Shown here piece after piece: positions 24,293-33,817 of a DNA stretch of 64,000 bases. Under the pieces are notes generated by a model. It was given only the letters and a program-made list of their open reading frames with translations. It had not been told where the DNA came from and searched no databases. The stretch spans positions 1-64,000 of the forward strand of contig NZ_JACHWH010000007.1 of the NCBI RefSeq assembly GCF_014191255.1. The letters are read 5' to 3'. The translations under genes and the position numbers were made by a program. How positions within the stretch are numbered: position 1 is the first letter of the stretch; every line of letters starts with the position of its first letter. The stretch comes from Amycolatopsis bartoniae. Lineage in GTDB: Bacteria; Actinomycetota; Actinomycetes; Mycobacteriales; Pseudonocardiaceae.

Positions 24293-25554
24293 GCCAGCAC
24301 CTCCCTCGGGTCGACGATGTGCCCGGCCAGCGCCGAAGCGGCCACCGTGTAAGCGCTTCCCAGGTAGATCTCGGCCGCCGTGCTGCCCATCCGGCCCGAG
24401 ATGTTCAGCACGCCCGTGGACACGCACTTGTCGCCCGGCGCCAAGGGAGACGCGTAGCCGACGCAGAAGTCGCACGACGCGCCCGCGACGCGCGCCCCGG
24501 CCTCGGCCAGCACGTCGAGCAGCCCCTCCTCCTTCGCCTGCGCGTAGATCCGCTGCGACGTCGGCACGACGTTGAACCGCACACCCGGCGCGACCTTCTT
24601 GCCCTTGAGCAGTTCCGCGGCCGCGCGGATCTCCTCGATGCGCCCGCTCGCGCACGAGCCGATGTAGGCGTGCTGGATCTCGGTGCCGACGAGGTCCTCG
24701 ACCGGCCGCGTGTTGGCCGACTTCGCCGAGCCGGGCAGCACGACCTGCGGGGACAGCGCGCCCAGGTCGACCGTGTGGCTCGCGGCGTACGTGGCGTCCG
24801 GGTCGCTGCAGACCGGTTCGTACTCGCTCCGCGCGACCTTTTCCACGTACGCCAGCGACTTCTCGTCGGGGTTGAAGATCGCCGACACCGCGCCGGTGAA
24901 CATCGCCATCGCGCACAGGCCCTGCCTGCGGTCGATCGTCATCGCCTCGGCGCCCGGCCCGGTGTACTCCATGACCTGGTGCGCGCAGGCGTCCGCGCCG
25001 TACCGCGCGATGAGGTGGTGGATCAGGTCGCGGTTGTCGACACCCTCGGCGAAGCGGCCTTCGAGGTGGAAGCGCGTGCTGGCGGGCACGTCGAGGTACA
25101 CCGCGCCGGTCACCCACGCTTCGAGCAGGTCCTTGCGCACGCCCCAGCCGAGCGCGCCGAACGCGCCGAGCCCGCTGACGTGCCCGTCGAAGTGGACGAG
25201 GAACCGGCCGGGCATCGCGTAGCCCAGCTCGGCGGACACCTGGTGCCCGATGCCCAGGCCCTCGTGCACCGCGACCCCGTTGCGGCGGCCCCATTCCCGG
25301 GTGACGTCGTGCATCCGCTGCTCACGCTCGTCGTTCCGGGTGGTCATGTGGTCGATGAACAGGACGTAGCGCTCCGGCTCCTTGACGGTATCGATGCCGA
25401 AGTCCTCGGCCATCTGCCGGAACATCACGTCGGTGTAGCCGGGGTAGTCGTAGGCGATCATGTAGTCGGGCCGGAAGGGCGCGTTCTGCCCCGGCGTCAC
25501 GCGGTCGAGCCCGCCGGCGCGGGCCAGGATCTTCTCGGTGATCGTCGAACCCAT
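24289..25554 (-). CDS. Aconitase-superfamily hydro-lyase, large subunit (LeuC-like)
   Basis: A 421-residue 4Fe-4S hydro-lyase subunit. The three cluster ligands are visible: Cys in IGSCASGRIEE and the CxxC pair in GASCDFCVGYASP. Other family blocks are FIDHMTTRNDER, VAVHEGLGIGHQVSAELGY, SGRMGSTAAEIYLGSAYTVAAS. It adds or removes water from a branched carboxylic acid together with the small subunit downstream (4-bp overlap). ATG at 25554 has GAGGTG upstream and is 3 bp from the stop of the lyase gene. The pairing with a PEP-mutase/isocitrate-lyase-type enzyme resembles dimethylmaleate hydratase plus 2,3-dimethylmalate lyase. Confidence 0.87.
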   Translation of the reverse strand: MGSTITEKILARAGGLDRVTPGQNAPFRPDYMIAYDYPGYTDVMFRQMAEDFGIDTVKEPERYVLFIDHMTTRNDEREQRMHDVTREWGRRNGVAVHEGLGIGHQVSAELGYAMPGRFLVHFDGHVSGLGAFGALGWGVRKDLLEAWVTGAVYLDVPASTRFHLEGRFAEGVDNRDLIHHLIARYGADACAHQVMEYTGPGAEAMTIDRRQGLCAMAMFTGAVSAIFNPDEKSLAYVEKVARSEYEPVCSDPDATYAASHTVDLGALSPQVVLPGSAKSANTRPVEDLVGTEIQHAYIGSCASGRIEEIRAAAELLKGKKVAPGVRFNVVPTSQRIYAQAKEEGLLDVLAEAGARVAGASCDFCVGYASPLAPGDKCVSTGVLNISGRMGSTAAEIYLGSAYTVAASALAGHIVDPREVLA

Positions 25555-25556
25555 GC

Positions 25557-26426
25557 TCACACCTCCTCCGCGGCCGGCAGGTACTCGCGCTGCCGCTGCT
25601 CCATCTCGGGGAAACCGATCAGCCGCACGAAGTCCTCGTGCTCCATGGAGGAGGCCGACACCCGCGGCAGCGCCTCGCCCGCGGCCAGGCGGGTGAACGA
25701 GTCGCGCAGCGCGGTGGCGGCGGCGAGCACGCCGTGCGTGGCGACCAGCGCGAGCTTGACACCGAGCTGCGCCATGACCTCCGGGGTGAACTCGCGCTCG
25801 ACCCAGGTCCACGCGGTGAGCGACGCGACGAGCGGGACGCCGGTCAGCTCGTGGCAGCGGCGCCAGTCCTCCAGCGTGGCGAACGTCTTGGACACCGGCA
25901 TGATCAGGTCCGCGCCGGCTTCGACGTAGGCTTCCGCGCGCTTGAGGGCCTCGTCGCCCACCGCGTCGGTGCGCGCGATGAGCAGCGCGTCGCCCAGCCC
26001 GTCCTTCGCCGCGCGCACCTTGCCGACGGCCTCGGGCAGCGGCGTGACCTCCACCGGGTCCCCGACGCAGACCGGGCAGCGCTTGGGCGAGACCTGGTCC
26101 TCCATGAAGACGGCGGACGCGCCGGCGCGGCGCATGTTCGCGGCGGTGCGGCCGGCGTTGATCGCGTTGCCGTACCCGGTGTCGATGTCGGCGACGATCG
26201 GCAGCGCGGAGCCCTCGGCGATCTTGCGTACGGCGTCGACGCCCTCGGTCGCCGTGAAGATCTCGGCGTCCGGCATGCCCAGCGCCGCCGCGATCGCGAA
26301 GCCCGAGGCGCAGACGGCGGGGAAGCCCGCCTGTTCCGCGATGCGTGCCGAGAGTCCGTCCCACACGCCGGGGGCGTACACCACGCCCTCCTGGGCGAGC
26401 AGTTCGGACAGGGAGCGTACTGCCAT
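25557..26426 (-). CDS. Isocitrate lyase/PEP mutase-family C-C lyase (2,3-dimethylmalate- or methylisocitrate-lyase-like)
   Basis: A 289-residue TIM-barrel protein. Family marks are the N-terminal YAPGVWDGLSARIAEQAGF, PIVADIDTGYGN (metal Asp), AVFMEDQVSPKRCPVC with the KRC catalytic loop, ALLIARTDAV, and AEAYVEAGADLIMPVS. Members split C-C bonds of 2-hydroxy-dicarboxylates (methylisocitrate, 2,3-dimethylmalate, oxaloacetate) or rearrange phosphonates. The catalytic loop reads KRCPVC rather than the common K(K/R)CGH, so the substrate is likely unusual. It is the first gene of the operon lyase-LeuC-LeuD-acyl-CoA synthetase. A copy of the TTCGTAATCCGGAA box lies 13 bp upstream of its start. Confidence 0.85.
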   Translation of the reverse strand: MAVRSLSELLAQEGVVYAPGVWDGLSARIAEQAGFPAVCASGFAIAAALGMPDAEIFTATEGVDAVRKIAEGSALPIVADIDTGYGNAINAGRTAANMRRAGASAVFMEDQVSPKRCPVCVGDPVEVTPLPEAVGKVRAAKDGLGDALLIARTDAVGDEALKRAEAYVEAGADLIMPVSKTFATLEDWRRCHELTGVPLVASLTAWTWVEREFTPEVMAQLGVKLALVATHGVLAAATALRDSFTRLAAGEALPRVSASSMEHEDFVRLIGFPEMEQRQREYLPAAEEV

Positions 26427-26439
26427 CGAAACCACCTTG

Positions 26440-26453
26440 TTCCGGATTACGAA
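26440..26453 (-). promoter_or_regulatory. Shared 14-bp box, candidate IclR operator B
   Basis: Read on the minus strand this is TTCGTAATCCGGAA, identical to the box at 20713-20726, and it ends 13 bp before the lyase start codon. It overlaps where the ribosome site or promoter of the lyase operon should be. Confidence 0.6.
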
Positions 26454-26540
26454 ATCACTTCCGCCATACGTGACATCACCGTAAGCGCAGGACCGGGCCA
26501 AGGTCAACGGGGAGGAGACACGGGCCGGACAGGGACCCGC

Positions 26541-26720
26541 GACGTGGACGCCACCGCGTCCGCCGAGGAGGAGCGGCTCGGCATCGGCCGCGACCTGCTG
26601 GCCTACCTGTACCGCAGCTACTTCGCCACGGAGGTCTTCCACGCCGATCCGCACCCGGGCAGGAGCTCAGCGCCGCCCCGGACCGGTTCGTTGGAGCTCG
26701 CGTATCGACGAGCGGGCTGA
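26541..26720 (+). pseudogene. Relic of an ABC1/AarF (UbiB-family) kinase
   Basis: Within the 380-bp stretch between 26426 and 26806, the only recognisable protein text is EEERLGIGRDLLAYLYRSYF followed by HADPHPG, a hallmark of ABC1/UbiB atypical kinases (normally HADPHPGN). The reading breaks off directly after HADPHPG into unrelated residues and a stop at 26718-26720; neither the rest of the kinase nor a start region with a ribosome site is present. It is therefore a short leftover of about 40 family residues. The remaining bases on either side hold the lyase promoter and nothing else I can recognise. Confidence 0.55.
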
Positions 26721-26805
26721 CACCCGGGTCACGTGCTCGCGCCGCCACCCGGCGCCTGGCGGTCTACCTCGGAGGCCTGGTCCGTGACGAGCCGCCGGGT
26801 GGTCC

Positions 26806-28542
26806 TCATCCGGTCCGCGGTCCACGAGCTGACTGCCGCCGAGCCTGACCCACGACCGCACCCGCCGCATGGCGCGCCGCCAGATACCCGAACGTCAAAC
26901 CCGCCCCGACCTGACACCCGGCGCCCGGATACTCCGATGCCATGATCGAGTTGGCGTCGTTGCCGCAGGCGTACAGGCCGGGCACGGGGTCGCCGTCCTC
27001 GTCGACCACCTGCGCGGATGGGTTCGTGCGGATGCCGAGTGCGGTGGCCAGCGGGGTCGGCACGACGGCGATCGCGTAGTAGGGCGCGTGCTCGATCGGG
27101 CCCAGGTTGACGTTCGGCGTGTGGGCGTGGTCGCCGTACTGGTGGCCGAACGGGCTCTGCCCCTTGCCGAACTCCTCGTCGAGTCCTGTGCGGGCGAAGC
27201 GGTTCGTGTCCGCGACCGTCCTTTCCAGGCCACCCGCGTCCACCCCGATCGACACCGCCAAGTCGCGGAGCGTGCGGCCGGTGTGCAGGTAGCCCTGCTC
27301 GACGTAGCGCCGCAACACGGACTTCGGAACGCGCGGGCGGATCATGCCGAGGCCGTACCGCTTCAGCGTGCGGGCATCGAGCACGAGCCACGCGGGGATC
27401 GTCGGCACGGACTTGTGCGAGTCGTACATCGCGCGCGTGAAACGGTGGTACGACACGGATTCGTCGACGAACCGCCGCCCCGCCGCGTTGACGGCGACGA
27501 TGCCCGGCTTGGCCCGGTCCCAGATGTGCGGGAACACCGCCGTCGAGCCGTCCGCGCGACGGCCGATCGAGCTGGGAAACCACAGCGCGTTGTCGTCGCG
27601 GGGTTCGCCGAGCGCACCTCCGGCCGCGCACGCCAGGGCGAGCGTGTCGCCCGTCGCGCCCTCGCTCGCGCGCGTGAACTGCGGCGTCGGCGAAGGCAGG
27701 TACTCGGCGCGCAGCTGCGGGCTCGCCGAAAACCCGCCTGCGGCAAGGACAACACCACGGCGGGCCCGCACCCGCACCGTCCGCCCCCGATGCGAAACGA
27801 CGGCGCCGGTCACGCGCCCGTCCTCGGTCACCAGTTCGCTCGTGACCGCCGTGAACCACACGTCGCCGGACCGGCGCACGAGCTGGTGGTAGAGGTTCGC
27901 CACGAGCGCGTTGCCCATCGCGAGCCGGGTGCCGCGCGCGTGCCGCAGCCGGTCGGCCACCCACCGCGCGCCGAGCCGCAGCGCGAGCCCGGCCGCGCGC
28001 GGGGAGCCTTCGAGCAGGGTCAGCAGCTCGTTCACCTCGGGCCGTCGCACCATGAGGGTGCCGCCGAACAGCGCGAACTCCGGCACCGGGTACCGCACCC
28101 GCCCGAACCGCGCCTTGCCGAGTTCGCGCCCGTCGAACGTCCGCGGTTCGAGCGCGCGGCCGACGCCGGAGCCGGGGATCTCCGGGTGGTAGTCGACGAC
28201 GGTCTTCGAATGCCAGAACCCGACGCCGATCCGGTCCAGGTAGTCGATCATCTCCGGCCCGTGCGCGAGATACGACTCGCGCAGTTCGCGCGGCGCGCGG
28301 TCGCCCACGAGCGCGTCGAGGTAGCGGCTCGCTTCAGCGGTGTCACCGGAGGCGTCGGAAAGGTAGCGATGGCCAGGGATCCAGCACGTGCCGGCGGAGT
28401 ACGCCGTGGTGCCGCCGAGCCACTCGGTCTTTTCCAGCACCAGCACGGAAAGGCCTTCGCACGCGCCGACGACGGCGGCGCCGAGCCCGCCCGCGCCGGA
28501 GCCGAGGACGAGCAGGTCCGTTTCGTGGTCCCAGTCAGTCAT
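26806..28542 (-). CDS. FAD-binding oxidoreductase, 3-ketosteroid dehydrogenase/fumarate-reductase-flavoprotein type (copy 1)
   Basis: A 578-residue flavoprotein (FAD_binding_2, PF00890). The N-terminal dinucleotide fold is [29 protein letters not shown], followed by [16 protein letters not shown]. The C-terminal FAD contact is [34 protein letters not shown]. It is the nearest in style to KstD and related dehydrogenases that introduce a double bond next to a ring ketone. It overlaps the AroE-like gene by 8 bp and is last in the operon. A ring dehydrogenation of a hydroaromatic ketone is plausible in this setting; a steroid role is less likely because no other steroid genes are near. Confidence 0.85.
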   Translation of the reverse strand: MTDWDHETDLLVLGSGAGGLGAAVVGACEGLSVLVLEKTEWLGGTTAYSAGTCWIPGHRYLSDASGDTAEASRYLDALVGDRAPRELRESYLAHGPEMIDYLDRIGVGFWHSKTVVDYHPEIPGSGVGRALEPRTFDGRELGKARFGRVRYPVPEFALFGGTLMVRRPEVNELLTLLEGSPRAAGLALRLGARWVADRLRHARGTRLAMGNALVANLYHQLVRRSGDVWFTAVTSELVTEDGRVTGAVVSHRGRTVRVRARRGVVLAAGGFSASPQLRAEYLPSPTPQFTRASEGATGDTLALACAAGGALGEPRDDNALWFPSSIGRRADGSTAVFPHIWDRAKPGIVAVNAAGRRFVDESVSYHRFTRAMYDSHKSVPTIPAWLVLDARTLKRYGLGMIRPRVPKSVLRRYVEQGYLHTGRTLRDLAVSIGVDAGGLERTVADTNRFARTGLDEEFGKGQSPFGHQYGDHAHTPNVNLGPIEHAPYYAIAVVPTPLATALGIRTNPSAQVVDEDGDPVPGLYACGNDANSIMASEYPGAGCQVGAGLTFGYLAARHAAGAVVGQARRQSARGPRTG

Positions 28543-29386
28543 GAGCACTGTCCTTTGTGGTGAGTTCACCGAGGTGCGCGCGCATCCGGCCGAGGTCCGG
28601 GGTGGCGCCGGTGAGCACGGAGAGGGTTTCGGCGGCCTGCGCGACGAGCATCGCGCCCCCGTCGAGGGCGCGGCAGCCCGCCGTCCGCGCCGCGAGCAGG
28701 AGTTGCGTGGCCAGCGGCCGGTACACGACCTCGGCGACCCAGTGCCGTGAGGAGAGCGCGCCGGGGTCGAACGGCATCCCGGGGTGGCCGGTCATGCCGA
28801 TCGGGGTGGCGTTGACGATCCCGTCGGCATCGCTCAGCGCGTCCTCCACGTGGTCCACCGCGGAGATGTCGCGGAACCGGCCCCGCAGGCGTGCGAGCAA
28901 GGCGTCGAGCCGATCGTGGTCCGGGTCGGCGATGCCCACGGCCGCGCCCGCGCCGGCCAGCGCGTAGGCCACCGCGGAGCCCGCTCCCCCGGCGCCCACC
29001 ACGATCACCCGGCCCAGCCGCGCGCCGGGCAGGCCGTGCCGCAGTCCGGCGAGGAATCCGCTGTGGTCGGTGTTGTGCCCGATGAGTCGGCTGCCGTCGA
29101 CAGTCACCGTGTTCACGGCGCCGAGCGCGCGGGCATCCGGGGACAGGTCGTCGAGCTGCGGGATCACGGCCTGCTTCGCCGGATGCGTCACGTTGAAGCC
29201 CGTGATACCCACAGCGTCGCGCAACGTCCACTCCGGAGGGAGCGTTTCCAGGTCCAGCAACGTGTACGTGTAGTCGAGGCCGAGTGCCGCCGCTTCGCGT
29301 TCGTGCAGCGCGGGCGAGAGCGAGCCGCCGATCGCCGCGCCGACCAGCGCGACCCGGTGGCGGACCGGCGCGAGCACTTCAGACAT
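28535..29386 (-). CDS. Shikimate/quinate dehydrogenase (AroE family)
   Basis: A 283-residue NAD(P)-dependent dehydrogenase. Substrate contacts are SLSPALHE (Ser pair), FNVTHPAKQ (catalytic Lys), AVNTV and HNTDHSGF (catalytic Asp); the nucleotide fold is [21 protein letters not shown], followed by [12 protein letters not shown]. It interconverts 3-dehydroshikimate/3-dehydroquinate and shikimate/quinate. The placement in an operon with an importer, a TIM-barrel isomerase/dehydratase and a LysR gene, rather than with other aro genes, points to a catabolic (QsuD-like) role. It overlaps both neighbours by 8 bp. Confidence 0.88.
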   Translation of the reverse strand: MSEVLAPVRHRVALVGAAIGGSLSPALHEREAAALGLDYTYTLLDLETLPPEWTLRDAVGITGFNVTHPAKQAVIPQLDDLSPDARALGAVNTVTVDGSRLIGHNTDHSGFLAGLRHGLPGARLGRVIVVGAGGAGSAVAYALAGAGAAVGIADPDHDRLDALLARLRGRFRDISAVDHVEDALSDADGIVNATPIGMTGHPGMPFDPGALSSRHWVAEVVYRPLATQLLLAARTAGCRALDGGAMLVAQAAETLSVLTGATPDLGRMRAHLGELTTKDSAHD

Positions 29387-30230
29387 GCGAGCCCACCGTC
29401 GCGAGCACGCGGCGCAGGCCGTCGAGGTTGCGCCGCGCGAACTCCAGTGCCGACAGTGCGTTCTGCAACACCGCGTTCGGCACCTCGACACTCAGCGGAA
29501 CATCCTCCGGCACCGCCGCCACCAACTCCGCCAACGGAAGTTCTCCGTCCCCCGCGAGCAATCGGTGCGCCCTGGCCTCGACCTGCAACACCGACCCGTC
29601 GGCCTTCATCCCCATCGGCAGGTCCGCGGGCAGGTCGAGGTGCGCGGGCGTGGCGAGCGGCGCGTCGCACACCTGCAGGCAGGGCACGAGATCCGGGTCG
29701 AGTGCGCGGACGTCGTCGAGGCTGCTGCCCCCGCGCTGGATGTGCAGCGCGTCGAGCAGCACCGCGGCACCGGCGGGCGCGGCGATCGCCGCCGCGTCGG
29801 CAACGGTACTGATCGGCTGGTAGCTGATCGGCTCCAGCGTGGGCCGGATGCCGACGGTCATGGCGTCCTCGGTCAGCGCGGCAAGGGTATCGGTGAGCCG
29901 CTGCCGGTCGGGGTCGGCGCCGACCGCGCTGAGCGTGGTGGCACCCAGCGCGGCACCGGCGTCGAGCACCGGCCGCCAGTCGCCGGGGCCGGTTTCCGGC
30001 CCCAGGCTCAGGAATTCGATATCGCGCACGCGCAGCCCGGTGTCGCGCAGGCGGCGCACGGTCTCGCGGGACATCGGCGAGCCCGCCGCCATCGGGTACT
30101 GGTTCTCCCCGGCAGTGGCCGCCCGCACGCGCACGCCCACGAAGTCGTACCCGGCCTCCGCGGCCACGCCGACGAGTTCGGGTGGGCTGAGCCTCAGCAG
30201 CGTCAAGTGCGCGAGCCCGATCGAGTTCAT
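29379..30230 (-). CDS. Sugar phosphate isomerase/epimerase-like TIM barrel, possible 3-dehydroshikimate dehydratase
   Basis: A 283-residue xylose-isomerase-like TIM-barrel protein (AP_endonuc_2, PF01261). Strand blocks are IGLAHLTLLRLSPPELV, YDFVGVRV, VRDIEFLSL, IRPTLEPISY (metal Glu), AVLLDALHIQRGG (metal Asp/His) and LSVEVPNAVLQ (metal Glu). The family includes 3-dehydroshikimate dehydratases (AsbF/QuiC/QsuB N-terminal domain) that form protocatechuate, as well as true sugar isomerases. Its overlap with an AroE gene (8 bp) and a Gfo/Idh gene (4 bp) makes dehydroshikimate dehydration a good hypothesis, but the sequence alone does not decide it. Confidence 0.8.
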   Translation of the reverse strand: MNSIGLAHLTLLRLSPPELVGVAAEAGYDFVGVRVRAATAGENQYPMAAGSPMSRETVRRLRDTGLRVRDIEFLSLGPETGPGDWRPVLDAGAALGATTLSAVGADPDRQRLTDTLAALTEDAMTVGIRPTLEPISYQPISTVADAAAIAAPAGAAVLLDALHIQRGGSSLDDVRALDPDLVPCLQVCDAPLATPAHLDLPADLPMGMKADGSVLQVEARAHRLLAGDGELPLAELVAAVPEDVPLSVEVPNAVLQNALSALEFARRNLDGLRRVLATVGSHV

Positions 30231-31303
30231 ACGGTGATCTCCTTTCCCAGTGCGGGCACGGGTTCCGGGCTGCCGGAGGCGGCCGAGGCGTACAACGCGG
30301 TGAGAATCGCGAGCGACTTGACGGCTTCGCGGCCGGTGACGGCAGGCTCGCGGCCCTCACGCACAGCAGCGGTGAAGTCGGCGATCTGCAACGCGTGGAA
30401 CGGTGCGAGGCTGCCGTTGATCTGCGCCAGGGTCAGGTCGCCGGTGAGGCCCGCGCCGAACGGGGCCGTGGCGGCCTCCTGCCCCGCCACGGCCCAGACG
30501 TCCAGCCGCGCCTCGCTGCCCTCCGGGTACTCGGCGAGCCCGGCCGTGGCGCCGGTACGCCCGGTGACCTGAACGCGCGTGCCGAGCCCCGGGGTGAGCG
30601 CGGTCGACGCGGAGATCGTGGCGAGGCCGCCGGAGGCGAAGCGAACCGTTGCCACAGCGGTATCCTCGACCTCGATGGCGGCGCCGTGCTTGACCGTGGC
30701 GTACGAGCACGCGACTTCCACCGCGTCACCCATGAACCACTGCAGCAGGTCGATGTTGTGCACCGCCTGCGTCATGAGCACGCCGCCTCCATCGGTCGCC
30801 CAGGTGCCGCGCCAGGCGTCGGCGGTGTAGTACGACGTGTCGCGGTGCAACAGCACGGAAGTCTGCCCGAGCACCGGCGTGCCCAGTGTGCCGTCGTCGA
30901 TCGCGGCGCGGATCCGTCGCGCCGCGGGCCAAAACCGGCGCTGGAACAACACACCCAGCCTCACCCCGGCCCGTTCGCATGCGGCCACCATGCGGGCGGC
31001 GGAGCCGAGTCCGATCGCGATCGGCTTCTCGCACAACACGTGCACCCCGTGGGCGGCGGCTTCAATGACCACCGCTTCGTGAGTCGGATGCGGCGTGCAC
31101 ACGCTCACCACGTCCAGGCCGAGCCCGAAGATCTCCCCCGGGCTCACTCCCGCCGCGCCGTACTCCGCCGCGAACCGGGCGGCGCGTCCGGAATCGACAT
31201 CGGCGCAGGCGACCAGTTCGGTGTCCGGCAGGTCGCGGTAGGCGGACGCGTGGTTACCCGCGACGTTCCCGCAGCCGATCACCCCGGCACGCAAGGATTT
31301 CAC
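30227..31303 (-). CDS. Gfo/Idh/MocA-family NAD(P)-dependent oxidoreductase
   Basis: A 358-residue dehydrogenase. The Rossmann fold is [19 protein letters not shown], the family EKP motif is [16 protein letters not shown], and the C-terminal domain carries [21 protein letters not shown] with the usual D/H catalytic pair. Members oxidise or reduce ring hydroxyls of inositols, sugars and cyclitols. It overlaps the MFS gene by 4 bp upstream and the TIM-barrel gene by 4 bp downstream. In this operon it may oxidise a cyclitol-like or hydroaromatic ring hydroxyl before the AroE step. Confidence 0.88.
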   Translation of the reverse strand: MKSLRAGVIGCGNVAGNHASAYRDLPDTELVACADVDSGRAARFAAEYGAAGVSPGEIFGLGLDVVSVCTPHPTHEAVVIEAAAHGVHVLCEKPIAIGLGSAARMVAACERAGVRLGVLFQRRFWPAARRIRAAIDDGTLGTPVLGQTSVLLHRDTSYYTADAWRGTWATDGGGVLMTQAVHNIDLLQWFMGDAVEVACSYATVKHGAAIEVEDTAVATVRFASGGLATISASTALTPGLGTRVQVTGRTGATAGLAEYPEGSEARLDVWAVAGQEAATAPFGAGLTGDLTLAQINGSLAPFHALQIADFTAAVREGREPAVTGREAVKSLAILTALYASAASGSPEPVPALGKEITV

Positions 31304-32658
31304 GGCCGCACCGCCTCGGCCACGCTGTCCACGGTGGCCGGTTCGGCCCGCTCACCCAGCTGCGCGGTGGGGATGCGGAAGGTCTCCGGCCCGGTCAGCG
31401 CGGCCAGCGCGGACGCGACCACGAAGCCCGCGCACATCCACGCCACCGGGGTCCAGTGGCCGTTGTCGCCGGAGGTGAGCGCGGTGGCCAGCAGCGGGGT
31501 GAACCCGGCCGCGAGCAGCCCGACCATCAGGCCGATCGCCATTCCGCTGTAGCGCACGCGGGCCGGGAACTGCTCGGGGAAGTACGCCGGGTACACGCCG
31601 TTTGGTGCGGCGTAACAAAAGCCGATCAGCAACACCGCGGAAACGTAGATCCACGGCACGTTCGCGGTGCCGATCGCGGCGAAGAACACGAACACCATCA
31701 CGCCGACTCCGAGCAGCCCGCCGACGAACACCGGCTTGCGGCCGATCCGGTCGGCGATGATCCCGTACACCGGCTGGGTCAGTACGGCGACCAGGTTCGC
31801 CACCGAGATCACCAGCAGCATCGTCGTCTTCGACACGCCCGCGACCTCGGTCGCGTAAGCCAGCGCGAACACGTTGACGATCGTGTTGACCATCGCGAAA
31901 CTCGCGCAGACCGCGATGCGCAGCACGGTGACCCAGTGATCGCGGAACAGTTCCACGATCGGCGCCTTCGCGGTCTCCGCCGTCTCCCGCAGTTCGGCGA
32001 ACACCTCGGGCTCGTGCAGCGAACGCCGCAGCAGCCAGGCGATCCCGGTGACCACCACGGACAGCCAGAACGGGATTCGCCAGCCCCAGCTCATCAGCTG
32101 GTCCTCGGGCATCGCCGCGACCGGGATGAACACGATGCTGGACACCACGATCCCGAACATGATGCCGCTCATGGTGAAGCTGGTGAAGAACGCGCGGCGG
32201 CGGTCCGGCGCGTGCTCCGCGGTGAGCGAACTGGCGCCCGGCGACTCACCGCCGGCCGAAAGTCCCTGCAGCAGGCGGAGAACGACGAGCAGCACCGGCG
32301 CGGCGATGCCGATCTGCTGGTAAGAGGGCAGGCAGCCGATGAGGAACGTCGACGAGCCCATCATGAGCACGGTGACCAGCAGGGTGGCGCGGCGGCCGAG
32401 CCGGTCGCCGAAGTGTCCGAAAAGGACAGCACCCAGCGGCCGGGCGACGTAGGCGACGCCGAGCGTCGCGATGGACAGCAGGGCCCCGGTGGCGCCGGCG
32501 TCCGGGAAGAACACCTTGCCGAACACCAGCGCGGCGGCCGAACCGTAGATGAAGAAGTCGTAGTACTCCAGCGTGCTGCCCAGGAATCCGGAAAGCGCGG
32601 CCTTCCGGGGATCGTTGCGGGTGCCGCTGGACGGCGAGGCCGATGCCTTGGCGGACAT
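31300..32658 (-). CDS. MFS transporter, MHS family (shikimate-transporter-like)
   Basis: A 452-residue transporter with about 12 membrane segments. MHS marks are [43 protein letters not shown] and [14 protein letters not shown]. ShiA-type shikimate permeases and other organic acid symporters belong here. ATG at 32658 is chosen for its AAGGAG site; an upstream ATG in the same frame lacks one. It is the first structural gene of the operon, 110 bp below the LysR gene. Import of shikimate, quinate or a similar hydroaromatic acid fits the downstream enzymes. Confidence 0.88.
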   Translation of the reverse strand: MSAKASASPSSGTRNDPRKAALSGFLGSTLEYYDFFIYGSAAALVFGKVFFPDAGATGALLSIATLGVAYVARPLGAVLFGHFGDRLGRRATLLVTVLMMGSSTFLIGCLPSYQQIGIAAPVLLVVLRLLQGLSAGGESPGASSLTAEHAPDRRRAFFTSFTMSGIMFGIVVSSIVFIPVAAMPEDQLMSWGWRIPFWLSVVVTGIAWLLRRSLHEPEVFAELRETAETAKAPIVELFRDHWVTVLRIAVCASFAMVNTIVNVFALAYATEVAGVSKTTMLLVISVANLVAVLTQPVYGIIADRIGRKPVFVGGLLGVGVMVFVFFAAIGTANVPWIYVSAVLLIGFCYAAPNGVYPAYFPEQFPARVRYSGMAIGLMVGLLAAGFTPLLATALTSGDNGHWTPVAWMCAGFVVASALAALTGPETFRIPTAQLGERAEPATVDSVAEAVRP

Positions 32659-32768
32659 TGGCGCTCCTTTCGATCCGGCGTCGTCGGCGGTTTCGACGAG
32701 GATCGCAGGCGCGACTATGCCGCGTCCAATACTTGGTTTCACCTACACTTTGTGCCACGGGAGCATAA

Positions 32769-33665
32769 TCACCCCGCAGGTGTCGGCAGAACCTCCTCGG
32801 CCACCTCCAGCACGGCCCGGAGAACCGACGACGGGTTGTCCTCCCGCCACGCGAGCGCGTGCTCCATGTACGTCTGCTCCCCCCGCAGGGGGACGAAAAC
32901 CGCCGCCGACGGCATGATCCCGGCGACGCCCGAGGACATCAGCGCGACGCCGACCCCGGCCGAAACCAGTGTCAGGATCATGTACGGGTCGGTGATCTCC
33001 TGCACGATGCGCGGGCGGAAACCGGCCTTCACGCACGCCTGCATCGCCAGCTCCTGCAACGCCGAACCGGCCTCGGCCGGCGTGGTGATGAACCCGTCGT
33101 CGGCGAGGTCGGCGAGGTCGATCTCGCGCTCGTTCGCCAGCGGATGGTCGATCGGCAGCGCCGCGCCGAGCGGCTCGCGCCCGATCATCCGGGTGCGCAC
33201 CGGCGACGGGTCGATCGGCAGGCCGACGAACGCGATGTCCAACCCGCCCTGTTCGAGCGCCTCCACGCCGTCGCGGGTCATCACGCGGCCGGTCAGCGAC
33301 AGCGTCACGTCCGGGTAGCGCTGGCGCACCGCGCGGGTCAGGGGCGGGAGCGTGAGGTGGTTGAGGGCGCCGGAGAAGCCGATCGACACCGTGCCGTAGA
33401 CGATGCCGTCGGTGGCGCGCGTGGCCTGGCGCGCGAGTTCCAGCTCCTCGAACACGCGGTGCGCGTGCGGCAGGAACGCCTGCCCCGCGGGGGTGAGTGC
33501 GACGCTGCGGGTGCTGCGGTCGAACAGCGTCGTGCCGAGTTCCTTCTCCAGCTTGCGGATCGTCTGGCTCAGCGGCGACTGGGCCAGCCGCAACCGGGCC
33601 GCGGCCCGCCCGAAGTGCAACTCCTCCGCGACCGCGACGAAGGCTTCGAGCCAGCGGATCTCCAT
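32769..33665 (-). CDS. LysR-family transcriptional regulator
   Basis: A 298-residue regulator. The N-terminal helix-turn-helix (about 1-60) starts MEIRWLEAFVAVAEELHFGRAAARL and includes SQTIRKLEKELGTTLFDR; the effector domain (about 90-290) has VSIGFSGALNHLTLPPLTR and VGVALMSSGVAGI. Its closest style is the CatM/BenM/CbbR group acting on aromatic and organic acid pathways. It is divergent from the second flavoprotein gene across 152 bp, an unusually AT-rich gap around 33738-33765, which probably holds its operator and two promoters. Confidence 0.92.
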   Translation of the reverse strand: MEIRWLEAFVAVAEELHFGRAAARLRLAQSPLSQTIRKLEKELGTTLFDRSTRSVALTPAGQAFLPHAHRVFEELELARQATRATDGIVYGTVSIGFSGALNHLTLPPLTRAVRQRYPDVTLSLTGRVMTRDGVEALEQGGLDIAFVGLPIDPSPVRTRMIGREPLGAALPIDHPLANEREIDLADLADDGFITTPAEAGSALQELAMQACVKAGFRPRIVQEITDPYMILTLVSAGVGVALMSSGVAGIMPSAAVFVPLRGEQTYMEHALAWREDNPSSVLRAVLEVAEEVLPTPAG

Positions 33666-33817
33666 GGGTGTTCCTTCCCCGCGGGGTTTTGCGCTGCCGA
33701 AGATTCTGCTTATAGTCAGTTTGCAGCACAGTTGACCAGCGATTTTATCTAATATCTTACATAGTGCTGGCGTGGACGCTACACAGTCCCGCGCCGGCTC
33801 CAGGGAGGACCAGCGCC

